Assembly: GCA_964035575.1 (NCBI GenBank)
Contig: OZ037852.1
Span: 372,001-436,000 of the forward strand
Length of the DNA stretch: 64,000 nucleotides
DNA from: Rhynchopus sp. YZ270_cl-10
Taxonomy: Eukaryota; Euglenozoa; Diplonemea; Diplonemida; Diplonemidae
Direction of reading: 5' to 3'
In this document: in pieces, positions 24,029-33,307 of the stretch
Position numbering within the stretch: the stretch's first letter is position 1
How the letters are laid out: the number at the start of each line of letters is the position of its first letter
Program-made: the position numbers and the translations under genes
Notes under the pieces: model-generated
Databases searched by the model: none
Seen by the model: only the letters and a program-made list of their open reading frames with translations
Told to the model about the DNA's origin: nothing

Positions 24029-25639
24029 TCAACAAAAATCACATACAATCGCCACACTTTGCATTCTCGCCTGCAGCTTCTGCGCCGCAACCACCGTCCC
24101 GCTCTCGATACACCGCCACGTCAGCTTTCCTGCTGCTTCGTCCCAGATCCCTTCTGGCTTGCTTTGCTGCCTTGTGGGTTTGAACGATGCGGACCCACCG
24201 AGGACGTGGAAGGAAAGCGATGACAACGTCACATACGGGTTCCCCGCCCACTGCAACGTCGCCTGCTCGAGCAGTACATCGGGGGTTTCCTCCTTGGGCA
24301 TCGGATTCCACGACATCTTCGCCTTCACAGGGAACACCGGTGTAGCCGAGGTCTCCTGACGGTACTTTATCACACACACCGGCGCCGACGCACTCTGCCC
24401 TTCAACCTGCTTCAACTCAATCACATAAATCAACCTCACTGGGTCAATCAATTTTGCATAGGTCGGATTAGGCCTGACATCGTCCGCTGTGCTTGGACCG
24501 TCAATTTTGAGATATAACACTTCCTTTACTCCTGGAGACTCATGATTTGCGGGGACAATTGCTGACTTGCCGAGAAGAAGAACATCACCGACAATCGACC
24601 AACCTCCACCATCTCCCGACACGAAGGCGGCAGACACCGTTTCCTGGGTCATAACGGAGATGTTATATTCGAGCGTCTTTGGTGGTTTCGGTACTGCAGG
24701 ACTACCAAAGATCTCATCAAGAGCGGAGCCTCTTCTTAGCCCTGCTGACGGAGGAGAGGCTCGCGTAGGTGGGAGTGTTTGCGGCGGTGTTGCAGGCGCT
24801 GTTACGGATACCATGGTGAATATGTCATCCAAATCTCCCACCTTGGTTGGTTCCATAGGGGGGGTCTTGGGACGGCCTACCTTCGCCGCACCTTGAGATG
24901 TTTGGATGAAGTCGAGTACTTCGCCTTCACGATCAACACTACGACGAATGGTCTGCCGTGCCCCACCACCACCACTCGAAAAGGGAAGAAAGCAATTCAA
25001 ATCGATGTCTTCCTTTGCAGACTCTGGCTCATCATCGTGATCGTATTTCAATGAAAAATGCGCCGCTTTCGTTAGAGTTGACACCGTAGTATCAGCGTGC
25101 AGAGAGGCCAGAGCTAATCTCATATTCTCAGATTTTCCGTTTTGTCCATTCGAATCCATCAAGGTGAAAGGGTGTGGTGTGCTATACGCCTTTCCAGCCA
25201 TGATAGTTTGGTGGTCTGGGGGAACATCTGGGACACCTACCTGGCTTTGATGGAGGATTTCTTCGAGACACAGGAGCAGCTCTCCGGTGGTGTTTTTCTT
25301 GCGAAGTGCAGCTGAGGTGATCAATGAGTCGCCTCGATCCTTAAGCAGACTGCGCACAGCGGTGACGGCTTGATTCAACATGGAAAGTGTTGGGTGCACA
25401 TGGGCATCCGTCAGACACACACCCACCACAGTCACCTCCCCTACCACCTTATACAAACAGCGGTATTTGTGCAGGACAACTACCTCACCAGATGAGGAGT
25501 GATTCGTCCCAGCAAAGGCGCGACTCACGACGGCTGCCTGCTGGAAGGTGCAGCCATAGCGGGAGTGGGTGGACAGATTCATCTTCGTCTGGTAGTCCTG
25601 GACAAAGAGGCCTATCGCATTGTGGGTGACGTCCGACAT
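24029..25639 (-). CDS. Mu-homology-domain adaptor, muniscin/TCUP-like (3' exon unresolved)
   Basis: Likely a clathrin-associated or TSET-type adaptor subunit. Residues ~1-130 resemble a longin fold of medium adaptor chains (EVVVLHKYRCLYKVVGEV). Residues ~130-320 form a variable Ser/Pro/Gly-rich linker. From ~330 a mu-homology domain follows, with FPVKAKMSWNPMP, LSSLSFHVLGG and the strand GIWDEAAGKLTWRC, closest in my memory to muniscin/TCUP domains. The ATG at 25639 sits in an AACACAAAACCATG context. The unspliced frame ends at 24029, but the domain's last strands are missing. An in-frame GTATGT donor begins at 24046, so the last codons (24029-24046) are probably intronic and a further exon lies in 23587-23975. 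An acceptor ending at 23908 would join phase 0 to a frame ending TVVTFRFSTFPEATTAL; one at 23976 joins a less convincing frame. Alternatives: another AP mu or delta-COP-like chain. Confidence 0.6.
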   Translation of the reverse strand: MSDVTHNAIGLFVQDYQTKMNLSTHSRYGCTFQQAAVVSRAFAGTNHSSSGEVVVLHKYRCLYKVVGEVTVVGVCLTDAHVHPTLSMLNQAVTAVRSLLKDRGDSLITSAALRKKNTTGELLLCLEEILHQSQVGVPDVPPDHQTIMAGKAYSTPHPFTLMDSNGQNGKSENMRLALASLHADTTVSTLTKAAHFSLKYDHDDEPESAKEDIDLNCFLPFSSGGGGARQTIRRSVDREGEVLDFIQTSQGAAKVGRPKTPPMEPTKVGDLDDIFTMVSVTAPATPPQTLPPTRASPPSAGLRRGSALDEIFGSPAVPKPPKTLEYNISVMTQETVSAAFVSGDGGGWSIVGDVLLLGKSAIVPANHESPGVKEVLYLKIDGPSTADDVRPNPTYAKLIDPVRLIYVIELKQVEGQSASAPVCVIKYRQETSATPVFPVKAKMSWNPMPKEETPDVLLEQATLQWAGNPYVTLSSLSFHVLGGSASFKPTRQQSKPEGIWDEAAGKLTWRCIESGTVVAAQKLQARMQSVAIVCDFC

Positions 25640-26966
25640 GGTTTTGTGTTAAATTTTAATTTTAAAAAAATCCCCCTCCCCCCGATTTGTGTACCCTTTG
25701 CAAAGAGAAGATGGGGGAACTGAAATTCACATTTTTCAAGAAGTGTGCAAACAATACATTCATCGTCGCTACATCTGTGATGTCAAATCCTACATCCATT
25801 TTGAGGTTTACATCAGATATGCCTGCTCCATTCAGACACAAGAGAAACCATTTGGAGAGGCCTCGTGTGATATACGAGAAAATAAATCTCTGACATGCAG
25901 TCGTACACTTCGTGGTTTGCATCTGATAAAAAAAAAAGGGGAGGACGGGAGGTTGCTTTTTGAAATGTGTTTACTCCGCAATCAGGGGGTGGAGGATGAG
26001 GAAGGGTATTGAAGGTGTGTTTTTTTATATTAGTGTCAGATACTTCAGTTCTGGTCAGTGGGCGTACTTAGGATGCAAAAAAAAGTGAAGTTGATAGTGC
26101 AAACGCCTCAAAAAAAAGGAGAGGAGGTTTTTTTTTTCACGTTGCACATCCCCCTCATCTTCACATTCAAATTTGTTTGAGCAGTCCAAGCTCCTTTGTT
26201 ACTGAGAAGAAGTGCCCAATTCGGCACTATCACCCAGGGGTAGTTTTCTAGAATAAAAAAATAAAAAACGATCGCAACGCAACAATGTCGAATAAAAGAG
26301 GGCATCTGTAAGATGAATGTGCTCTCGTGCACATACACACACACACACATTGGGGCCATATTCTGCGAAAAAATTGCCCCCTATTAGTTATCAAACACAC
26401 ACACACAACACAGTGCATCACAGAACGCTTGAGAGATGGCCTCTGGCACAAACCGTGCACATCACCGTAATACATTTCTATTTACTCTCTCTCTCTCTCT
26501 CTCCTTCTCTCTCTCTATTTATCGATCTAAACAAAATCCTATAAAAAAAAATAAAAAAAAAATAATAATTTCATATATAATTATATAAAAAAAATAACAA
26601 AAAATGAAACAATTGAATGAAGGCCTCCCGGCTTGTCAGAAAAGGAAGCTCTGGTATAGATGAGCCTGTATTCCTTGACAAAGCAGTGCAAAGATGAACA
26701 CACCCTTCTCGCGCACGATGCATCGCTTCGAATAGGACAGTAAGAAGGTGCAGGCTAAATCTTGGGGATGTGGAAAGCGAGTAAACAATACACAACAAAA
26801 AAAACGCACCCTCAATAATCCACGAGGGCAATACTGTGTGTAGTCACACAGCTGCCTCCCAATAAAAGAGAAGTGTTTGTAAGATGAACCCAAGACTCCC
26901 GCTTAGTCAAAACCCCGTCGTTCTGCATTTTGCAATTATTTGCATCATGACCCCACTAGAATTTGG
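25640..26966. other. Intergenic spacer with microsatellites and repeats
   Basis: No gene is supported. It holds a piece of the long family C repeat (about 25905-25930), the 75-bp repeat shared with 9636-9712 (about 26336-26410), a family B hairpin (about 26307-26340), a (CT)n microsatellite (26484-26517) and a family A hairpin (26875-26909) that ends about 60 bp beyond the katanin stop codon. Confidence 0.6.
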
Positions 26967-29252
26967 CTATATCCCTGAGATGTCCTTTGACAACCTTGCT
27001 GCCTCCTCGCCCACCAACCTGCTGTGCCGTGCTGCGTGGTCCACCTTGACCTGCAGCTGAAGGAAGAGGGCGTGCATGGTTTTGTACCGTGTGGATCGTG
27101 CTTCTTCTTCGTCGTTCTTTGCAAACGTTTTCTGAAGAGTTTTTGTTGTTTTGTATCATATCACGACATCACCTACAGCAGGTTCTATCATAGTGCAATG
27201 TAGCCCAAGATGGCATTTACATTTTTACATACCTGCCGCACGTATCGTCCCATCAGAACACTGTTCGTTGCTAGTATGGCGCGTGCCACCTGCACTGCAA
27301 CCACAATGTAGCTCTCGAATTTGTCGCTCATGAGGTCGATCACCAAGGGGAGGAGCATGCTGTGTTGTGTCAAATCAATCACCGAGAAGCTTCCCACCAG
27401 AGGGGATCCATTAACCAAAGGTTATTTCTAATTTTTTTGTCCCCCATTGCGCGCTTTGTTGTTCCTCGCTGGGAGTTTCTCCCGCAAATAAAACTAATAT
27501 TCACCTTTCTAGCAAAAAGAGTACATACCAAGACACTTCTGGGGTAAGTGTTTTCTTCAGCTTCGGCTGTGCCAACGCTGCCAACACATCTGCAGTGACA
27601 CCTGGATCCGCCTTTGCTGCGTCTGTTAGGAAACGCAGCGCTTCGGGCGCGTCTGCGAAGTACAGCGATCGGGTGGTTTGAACTGCGGTGAGGCGCGCTG
27701 TGAGGATGTGCTGTAGACATGCCGAGTCTGCGAGCACATGCTCCACTGCGTCTGTCTCCGACCTTATTGTGTTCAGACTTTGCGTCGTCACTTGCGGCAC
27801 TGCCTGCACCTCCCTGGACGGACGCACCTCCACCGGCACCTCCCTCCCCCCAAGCCCACCACCTTGTCGGGTCATCGTCGGCTCGCTACGCCGCCTGCTT
27901 ATCGTCGGACTGCTGGTCCGATCCTTTTTGGAGTCATGATACCGTGCGTCCCCTGCAGGCGGTGTGGTACCTCGCCTTCCAAAGAAAGGGACCGGCTCTG
28001 CGAGGACGTCAACTTCACTAGAGCGAACGTCCGCATGGCGTGAGGGCGGCTTCGAGGAGGACCCGGACGCAGAGCTGCGGAAGCTTGCGTCGTCTGCGAC
28101 GACGCCGCTTGATGCGGGACGCACCTCGAAGGCGGGGGGGTCTTCCTTCTTCCTAGGAGCCAGCGGGGATGTGATGGACTCTTGGGTCGCAGGGCGTGCG
28201 GTGTTGGACACAGGCTTGCGTGGTGCTGAGGAGGAGGTAGAGGAGGAGGAGGAGGGAGCCGGACCCTTCGCCTGGGTAGTGGCATTCCCAAAGGGGCACA
28301 GCGCAGAGAGCTTGACGCTGTGTATCGAGACGAAGGATTTCGTGTAGGTTGCAGTATATAGCTCCTCGTCCCCGCAGCTCATCGCGCCGATGTTTCCCCA
28401 TGGCTGCACAACCTGGTCGTGGTGTGAGATGCTGCCCCAGCCCCAGACGTCAAGCCCTTCAGTCGTCCCAGCTAGCAAAGCAGACCCTGCAGTGCCAAAG
28501 GCGACCTGAAGTACTCCACCCGGAGCACTGCTCGGAGGGGTGCTCGAAATTTTGGACCAATTTTCGATGTCCCAAAACGAGACGGCCCCATCAGAGCTCG
28601 CAACCGACAAAATAAACTCCTGTGGATGAAAGTCCATGCTCGTAATCGAGGATTTATGGTGAGTAATCTTATGCAACCGCTTTCCTATCGTCAAATCCCA
28701 TAATATCACCGTGCCATCCGCATTCCCACTCGCAACCATCCTCCCATCAGGGCTGAACTTCACAAAATTCACCGCAGGCCTCCCGCTCTCCTTCCCTTCC
28801 TGGTATTTATAGGTTTGCAAACACGTTTTTTTTCTTAGATCCCATATTTTTACGTTACCATCCGTCGAAGTTGACGCAAAAAACGCGCCAAATGGATGAT
28901 AATCCACTCTGGTCACCGGACCTCTATGGCACGAAGTGTTATAAAGACGAATTTCCTGCTGACGAGAGAGATCCCACACTCTAAGGGTCCCCGCAGCGTC
29001 CCCACCTACTATGGTTTCTGTTGAAGAGCTGGTACCAGGGGATGGAGAAAAAGCGACAGCGGTAACAGGCTTGGTTGGCCCCCCAAGGCTCGCAAGGCAT
29101 GTATACGCTCCAGTCGTACGCCACACACCCACCTTATTGTCGCTCCCCCCTGTCGCAACCAAACTCGGCCCTCTATTATTAAACCTCGCGCACAACACTG
29201 CTGGACTATTCCCCATGAATTCCTGCACCTTCGTTGCACGTCGTTCGGACAT
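26967..29252 (-). CDS. KATNB1: Katanin p80 WD40 subunit, three exons
   Basis: Non-catalytic subunit of the microtubule-severing ATPase katanin; it targets and activates p60 at microtubules, centrosomes and basal bodies. Exon 1 (27529-29252) encodes six or so WD40 repeats (about 1-320), including VKIWDLRKKTCLQTY and VILWDLTIGKRL, and the typical post-propeller segment LDVWGWGS ... QPWGNIG. A Ser/Pro linker (~320-500) follows, then the con80 domain that binds p60. Exon 2 (27233-27389) carries LLPLVIDLMSDKFESY, and exon 3 (26967-27131) the con80 tail (NDEEEARSTRYKTMHALF). Both introns begin GTATGT, and the joins keep phase (2 then 0). Total is about 681 residues, close to the 655 of the human protein as I recall it. 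Without splicing, exon 1 would run out of con80 after SWYV. Intron 1's acceptor (AAG at 27390) is chosen by homology. Confidence 0.93.
27132..27232 (-). other. Spliceosomal intron 2 of katanin p80
   Basis: 101 nt, donor GTATGT at 27232, acceptor CTTCAG ending at 27132, phase 0. It connects GRYVRQ to KTFAKNDEEEARS and restores the con80 C-terminus with a stop at 26967. Confidence 0.8.
27390..27528 (-). other. Spliceosomal intron 1 of katanin p80
   Basis: 139 nt, donor GTATGT at 27528, acceptor AG at 27390. The join is phase 2 and yields SCFSVIDLTQHSMLLP, which aligns with the con80 segment that follows the exon 1 end in other p80 proteins. Confidence 0.75.
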
Positions 29253-29448
29253 TTTAGGAGAAAAAAAAAGGGGGGGTTTTTTTTAGAGGGGGATGGGGTT
29301 GGGGGGAGAAAAGGGGGAGTTTAGTAACGGCAAAAATGAGGGTTTCTAATACAATGGTTTCATTGTGTTGTGCCTTTTAAAAAAGGGGGGTTTTTTGGGG
29401 GGTATTTTTCTGTTTTTTTTTTTTTTTTGGTGTTGGAGGAGGGGAGGG

Positions 29449-30698
29449 CAGGCCTAATGCTAACCGTTGGTTCGTCGGTTCACTTTTATTTATTATTATT
29501 TTTTTTTATCCGTTGGTTCGTCGGTTCACCCTTAAAAATGGGGGTTTTTTTGGGATGGGGGGTTCTCTGCCTGTGGTATGCCGTGGGTACCTTGGTCCTG
29601 GAGATGTGGGCGCCTGCGCCCGCATCTTCAGGAGGAAGGGAGATTAAAAGAAGGACACAGCGGTGCATACTGCGGCCCCCCACCACTGGGTTCAAGGAGG
29701 AGGAGGGTCTGTCAGTCGACGAGACATCGAGTGTTGGAGAAGTTCTGAGCTCTGATACAGAGAGCGGTGTTGCATCTGTTGATGTTAAAGAGGAAAGCGA
29801 AGATGGCGATTGCGATGGCGGTGGCAGTGACGATGGAGACTTGTTTCAGGGATTCAATGATGCACCCCCCTTGCCGGCAAAAATAAAAAAAGTAGCCTAC
29901 CGTGCGCCTGCGGCGCAGCTCAAAACCTGGCAGCCCACAGCCCTCTACCATAGTTTGGCTGTAAAAATGTTCGGTTTTAGGTCACAATTTTTGAAATGTT
30001 GCGTACCGTGGCTTCGCCAGAAAGTTTTGATGTCAATCGCCGTTTCTTCTTGTGCTGAGGGAAGGTTTGGTTCACTAGAGAGAACCTAGTGCGACGGCTT
30101 GACGTGGAAAAACGTGAGAAAAGGGTTGGTTTGGTTCTTGATGTACGTTACCATCCCACGTCATCACGTATTTACGCAAAATGAACGGACCTTTTCGCGC
30201 GGAGCGCAAAAAAAATTTGTTGACCCCTTTTTGGACATATCTTCACGATTTTGGGGAAATTTTTTTTTCATGAAGATAAGCGAAAACCCTGGACCCCTTC
30301 CCGGAGGGAAATTTTTTTTTTTCGCTTTTTTTTTTTTTTTTTTCCGTTGGTTCCAGGCTCTCCGCTAGGATTTCCGATTTTGAAAATATTCTGTTGATGG
30401 TCCACGTTGGTGGGGTACATGCTTGCGCCGCAGGCGCACGGTACGCAACTTTTTTTTTTACCAACGCCCGATTTTGACTTTTTTGGGACGTTTGAGCACT
30501 CACCTCTCCATATCTTCTTCTCCTGAGCTTTTTTGACAGGTAGAACGGGTCTGAACCACTTAGCAGAACTTTTTTTTTTTTTCTTTTTTTCCCCATTTTC
30601 AAAAAGTTCTGTTGACAATCAACAGAACTTTAGTACCTAGCGGAGTGCCTGGTTGGTTCACTTTTTTCCCCCCTCCCCCAAAGTTAGCATTAGGCCTG
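29449..30698. mobile_element. hAT-type transposon, 1.25 kb, upstream of katanin p80
   Basis: The termini are CAGGCCTAATGCTAAC and its reverse complement, flanked by an exact 8-bp duplication GGGGAGGG (29441-29448 and 30699-30706). Inside are a plus-strand ORF (to 30089) with an acidic Ser/Asp/Glu stretch but no transposase catalytic motif, a direct repeat GTTGGTTCGTCGGTTCAC (about 29466 and 29513), hairpin modules at about 29904-29916 and 30004-30022, and a nested hAT MITE (30354-30651). The element starts about 200 bp upstream of the katanin ATG and could affect its promoter. Confidence 0.85.
30354..30651. mobile_element. hAT-type MITE, copy 1 (nested)
   Basis: This 298-bp element has ends CAGGCTCTCCGCTAGG and CCTAGCGGAGTGCCTG. 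It is flanked by the 8-bp duplication GTTGGTTC (30346-30353 and 30652-30659). It inserted into the larger hAT element 29449-30698 and so is younger. Near its right end is a palindrome with stem AGTTCTGTTGA and loop CAA. Copy 2 at 57251-57548 has the same length and looks almost identical. Confidence 0.92.
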
Positions 30699-31950
30699 GG
30701 GGAGGGGTGGGAATTTTAAAAAAAGGGGGGGAGAGTATTTTTTTGTGGTACCTTTAGTAGACTTTAAGTCGACAAGAGTATTGATTTGTTTTTTTTTTTT
30801 TTTGAAAACTTCGTTGTATTAGTGTGGGTGCCCAGAGAATATGAGCTCCACTATACTAAACGTTGCTTATTTGTTCTGGCAGAGTATATCAAAAAAACGT
30901 GAGGGGAGGAAGGACACCATCTAAAAAAAAAGGGCTCTTTGAATCAGTTTTCTCTTTGTCAGCAAAAGTCGTGGTTTTGAGACGGTTCAGTACCATTCTG
31001 TGGTTGGGTCAAAACAAAAAAAAAATCCGTTCCCCTTGATCAAATCTCGACCGTTTGTTGCATTACAACGCTTCCACAAAACAATAAAAACAGAACGTCA
31101 TTGCCAGGATTGTATCCAAAAACCACAACATTTTTTTTTGCATCAAAGGAATTCAGAGGTGAAGAAAATGACTTGAAAAAGAATACAAAAAAAGACCCTC
31201 TCCTGACTGCATCCTTTGTCACAATGGTCCATGATCAGAACACCAGGGGGGTGGACCCGAACCTTGCAGCTTGTAAAATTTTTGATAATATCCCAGCAAG
31301 AGCAGCGTTTAAGGGGGGAATAGCGGTGCAATTAGAAACGAAACACATTGTCAGGAAAATTCACCACACATATCAAAATCTGACTTGAAATACAAAGCCC
31401 TCTCGCGACAGTGTACTTTATCAATAAAAGGTGATGAATGTGCTTTTGGTCAACTATATCAGGAAATATATCCATGAGACAGACCTTGAAAGCTTCGGAA
31501 AAAAGTGTCGTTGCATGACTAGGTTCTGTGTATTGGGGTCGGGTTGGCATTAAGCCTTTGGGGGACAGTGGACATAGCGAGCAAAATGATCGCAACAAAT
31601 AACAGAGTAAAGTTGATAGTGCAAAACGCCTCTGGGACGCAGGGCACAGAAAACAAAACAAAAACAAAATGGCACGCGAAACGTATCTTCTGTCGACCAC
31701 AGCAAAAAAAGGCTGCAGCACAGAAAACATAGTCACTACAAAAATCGAGAAATCGAAAAAAAAGATAAAAAAACAAACACAACAGCAGCAGCAGCAGCAG
31801 CAACAACGTTGTACCCACAGATCTACACACTATCTTGACTGTTCTGGTATATTTCAATGATGCGACGGGACAGGATCAAAACCACGCTAGCTAGGCGGGT
31901 TCTGTACGCAGCCCGCGACCTTTTGCAGAAGGAGGTATTGATTCCTCTTT

Positions 31951-32010
31951 TTTGAAAACTTGGTTGTATTAGTGTAGCCACCCTAGAGTGTGCTCCACAA
32001 AACTTTTTTA
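31951..32010. repeat. Family D/E repeat (representative copy)
   Basis: A T-rich run is followed by GAAAACTTGGTTGTATTAGTG, then GCCACCCTA and a complementary CTCCACTATA-type end, so AGTG and CACT ends pair. Related copies of the E type lie at about 8800-8865, 30789-30860, 37855-37900, 38820-38870 and 38935-39010. D-type copies (GATAAATTGTTGGAATAGTG ... CTCCACT) lie at 1628-1682, 8527-8580, 12645-12720, 14914-14960, 39678-39745, 45631-45695, 54836-54905 and about 59988-60035. Read on the minus strand, most end in a run of A. Confidence 0.7.
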
Positions 32011-32479
32011 TTTCTTTTTTTGCACGAAAACACGCTGTGCAAGACGGTTTCCCACAAAGTAGACTGCATCCCTAACTGCCCAGGTGAATTACTGTATCAT
32101 CTTCCACTTCGCGAATGAATGGAGGCTCCACCTTACTAAACAAAAACAAAAAACAAACCAAACCAAAAAAAGAAAAAAAACGTTGCTCAGATGGACCTAG
32201 GCCTTACTGCGCTCCGTCAATAGAAACAAAATGACAAAACACCATGTCAAAAAAAAAGACAGGGATCCAACACAACAACACACACTCACCCTTTTTTTTT
32301 TTCCCTCGTTGAGATACCCTCCTCTTTTCTTTTGTTGTGTCAACATTCACCTAAAGTACCCTTCCTTGGTGGGCAGCTAGGTATCTGTTTTTGTCTTCCA
32401 CGCACACAAAAAAAAACTGTAGTTCTTGAGGCATCTCCTACCCACCCCCCAGATCTTTTCTGAACAAACATATAAAAGC

Positions 32480-32530
32480 GAAGTTGATAGTGCAAACGCC
32501 TCTGGGACGCAGGCACTGACACTCCGCGTA
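32480..32530. repeat. Family F repeat (representative copy)
   Basis: The consensus is AGTTGATAGTGCAAACGCCTC, then TGGGACGCAGG, then CACTGACACTCCGCG; AGTGC and GCACT can pair. Other copies lie at about 15565-15615, 26090-26112 (partial), 31608-31640, 37605-37652 and 38038-38090. This copy lies 50-100 bp downstream (on the minus strand) of the secreted-protein gene. Confidence 0.65.
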
Positions 32531-32581
32531 TAAAAACCCCCCTACAACACCCTCCCCTCCCCTCCCCGCCACTCCTTTTGC

Positions 32582-33307
32582 CTAGTAGTAGTCATGGATG
32601 ATCCTGTAGACTTGGTTTGCGGGGCGGATTATAGAGGAGTTGAGCCCGCTGCCACGGCGGGTGCGGCCTGCGTAGTACTTGAAGATGGGTCCAGACTTGT
32701 CTTCGTCACATTGGAGGCAATCGTTGAGGCGGTTGTCCGGGGGGAGGTTGTTCGGGATGCCCTCCATCTCTGCCTCCATGCAAGGTGTGAGGCATTTGTC
32801 TTTGGTGTTGATGGAGTTGTAGTAAAAGATCTGCGCGCAGGGCTCCGACAGACCGGTGTCCTTGATGATGCACTCGAGGAGGAGCTTCTTGTCGAAGAGG
32901 TGTTTGAACCCGCAGGCACGGATCGGCTTTGTCAGATCGGTGACTCTCATGTATGTTGCCAGGTCCGCGAGGCTGGAGCAGTGTCCGCATCCGTGCTGGT
33001 GGGTGACAAATCCTCCACTGGCCTGCGCCATCTCGATGTTCTCGAAGCTTGCAAGGCGGTAGGAAGACCTCGTCTCATTTGTGTACACAACAGCGCACAC
33101 CGCATCCGGTCCGTCAATAGGTGCAGGGGCAGTGCCGTTCTTGTTCCCTTTGTAAGGGTCGACCATAAGGTCCGTAGGCGGGTTCAGGCACGTCTTAGCG
33201 GCAAAGGCGTCGTACACAGTGCTGTTGTAGACCATGGCCTCAAACGGCACACCCGGGGGGACGATCGATGTGCAGCACAGCGCTGCGAAGGATACCGACA
33301 GCATCAT
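32582..33307 (-). CDS. Cys-rich secreted protein of an uncharacterised protist family
   Basis: A 241-residue protein starting MMLSVSFAALCCTSIVPPG, which fits a signal peptide with cleavage near residue 20. The mature part has two conserved blocks. One is HQHGCGHCSSLADLATYM followed by spaced cysteines; the other is CLQCDEDKSGPIFKYYAGRT, RRGSG and a C-terminal YRIIHDYY. I recall this CxxC ... SGPxFKxxAGRTRR pattern from uncharacterised secreted proteins of several protist groups, but cannot name a function. The ORF is open 90 codons further upstream. The ATG pair at 33307 is preferred for the signal peptide, the ACACAAAACCATG context and a CCCCAACCAG tract just upstream. Many cysteines imply disulphides and an extracellular or endomembrane location. 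Confidence 0.8.
   Translation of the reverse strand: MMLSVSFAALCCTSIVPPGVPFEAMVYNSTVYDAFAAKTCLNPPTDLMVDPYKGNKNGTAPAPIDGPDAVCAVVYTNETRSSYRLASFENIEMAQASGGFVTHQHGCGHCSSLADLATYMRVTDLTKPIRACGFKHLFDKKLLLECIIKDTGLSEPCAQIFYYNSINTKDKCLTPCMEAEMEGIPNNLPPDNRLNDCLQCDEDKSGPIFKYYAGRTRRGSGLNSSIIRPANQVYRIIHDYY

Larger units (their letters stand above)
30699..32581. other. Intergenic spacer with repeats
   Basis: No gene is supported. Family E repeats lie at about 30789-30860 and 31951-32010, family C at about 31384-31425, family F at about 31608-31640 and 32480-32530, and a (CAG)n microsatellite at 31781-31806. The polyglutamine ORF over the latter has no other support. Confidence 0.6.

Noticed and set aside
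23668-24183. 171-codon plus-strand ORF
   Set aside because: Arg/Pro-rich antisense of the adaptor gene's 3' region; no family.
29370-30089. 239-codon plus-strand ORF as a host gene
   Set aside because: It starts outside and continues inside a hAT-type element and crosses T and G runs; only an acidic low-complexity stretch is notable.
31669-31860. Polyglutamine ORF
   Set aside because: It arises from a short (CAG)n microsatellite; the flanking sequence is non-coding.
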